From contig CANLEQ010000023.1 of NCBI GenBank assembly GCA_947489705.1, positions 1-57,936 of the forward strand: a stretch of 57,936 nucleotides of DNA, given 5' to 3'. Positions 57,856 to 57,936 of the stretch are shown here, one piece after another (position 1 is the stretch's first letter; each line of letters begins with the position of its first letter). The position numbers were made by a program, and so were the translations under genes. The notes under the pieces are model-generated. The model did not search any database. It was not told the origin of the DNA and saw only the letters and a program-made list of their open reading frames with translations. This stretch comes from an uncultured Paracoccaceae bacterium (GTDB lineage: Bacteria; Pseudomonadota; Alphaproteobacteria; Rhodobacterales; Rhodobacteraceae).

Positions 57856-57936
57856 CTAGGTGTTCAGTCCCGGCATTTGGTGGATCGGATCGATGATGAA
57901 TCTGTCCGGCTCTGATGTCCAGATTTTGCAGATGTA
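57856..57936 (-). CDS. C-terminal end of a gene entering from the right, possibly a transposase
   Basis: The last 26 codons on the minus strand (YICKIWTSEPDRFIIDPIHQ, then MPGLNT and TAG at 57858-57856). The pattern of Trp-x-x-x-Pro-x-x-Phe with Pro and a GLNT end resembles ends of IS481-like transposases as I remember them. Only a fragment is visible. Confidence 0.4.
   Translation of the reverse strand, partial: YICKIWTSEPDRFIIDPIHQMPGLNT

Overview
The window looks like most of a mobilisable or conjugative plasmid (or an integrated copy) from a high-GC alphaproteobacterium, most likely Rhodobacterales (Roseobacter/Paracoccus type). The basis is a RepC-type replication initiator without adjacent repA/repB, a full VirB/VirD4 type IV secretion locus of the alphaproteobacterial type, a SqrR/BigR-like sulfide regulator, and GC-rich coding with frequent 1-8 base gene overlaps. 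No tRNA, rRNA or CRISPR array was seen.

Layout. (1) 1-3.6 kb: a VOC (glyoxalase-fold) gene split by an intact IS3-family element, then a DapA-family lyase. (2) 4.0-16.1 kb: a defence island. An AT-richer three-gene set (receiver-nucleosidase fusion, stand-alone receiver, very large sensor ATPase) matches the Detocs anti-phage system. It is followed by an SRAP abasic-site protein, a serine resolvase and a 1641-residue single-chain Type ISP restriction-modification enzyme. (3) 16.3-20.2 kb: repC with a coupled nuclease lipoprotein gene, a candidate antisense RNA in the repC leader, and a LuxR/LuxI quorum-sensing locus with two matching palindromic operators. (4) 20.4-31.1 kb: the transfer operon virB1-B2-B3-B4-B7like-B5-orf-B6-B8-B9-B10-B11, with virD4, a VirD2-like relaxase and a MobC/VirD1-like protein facing it. 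(5) 35.5-37.8 kb: an oriT candidate that contains the exact 13-base Agrobacterium T-DNA border core next to a 19-base palindrome, a 40-base tandem repeat resembling overdrive, and divergent virC1-virC2. (6) 38.0-43.5 kb: the presumed leading region. All its genes lie on the minus strand, and two diverged copies of a ~116-base non-coding element lie in its GC-rich gene-free stretches. (7) 43.7-48.6 kb: a methyltransferase and a persulfide-detoxification cluster (SqrR/BigR-like regulator, two YeeE/YedE halves, persulfide dioxygenase, SulP transporter). (8) 48.6-57.1 kb: a copper/metal island (DUF411, P1B ATPase, APC permease, TVP38, DUF302, a 42-residue membrane peptide, Met-rich multicopper oxidase, Cys/His-rich secreted protein, cytochrome c), ending in IS66 and other transposase remnants.

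How it fits together. RepC supports replication. The LuxR/LuxI pair sits between repC and the transfer genes and may tie both to population density. The relaxase and MobC would nick the + strand at 35560/35561, helped by VirC1/VirC2 at the repeats, and VirD4 would hand the strand to the VirB channel. With that polarity the minus-strand genes at 38-43 kb enter first with the incoming strand as template, and the transfer genes enter last. Detocs and Type ISP protect the carrier, and the metal/sulfur cargo gives the host a benefit. The strongest novelty candidates are the border/overdrive/VirC arrangement, the repeated leading-region element, the apparent AUC start of the SRAP gene, and the operator pair that adds a small gene to the quorum-sensing regulon.
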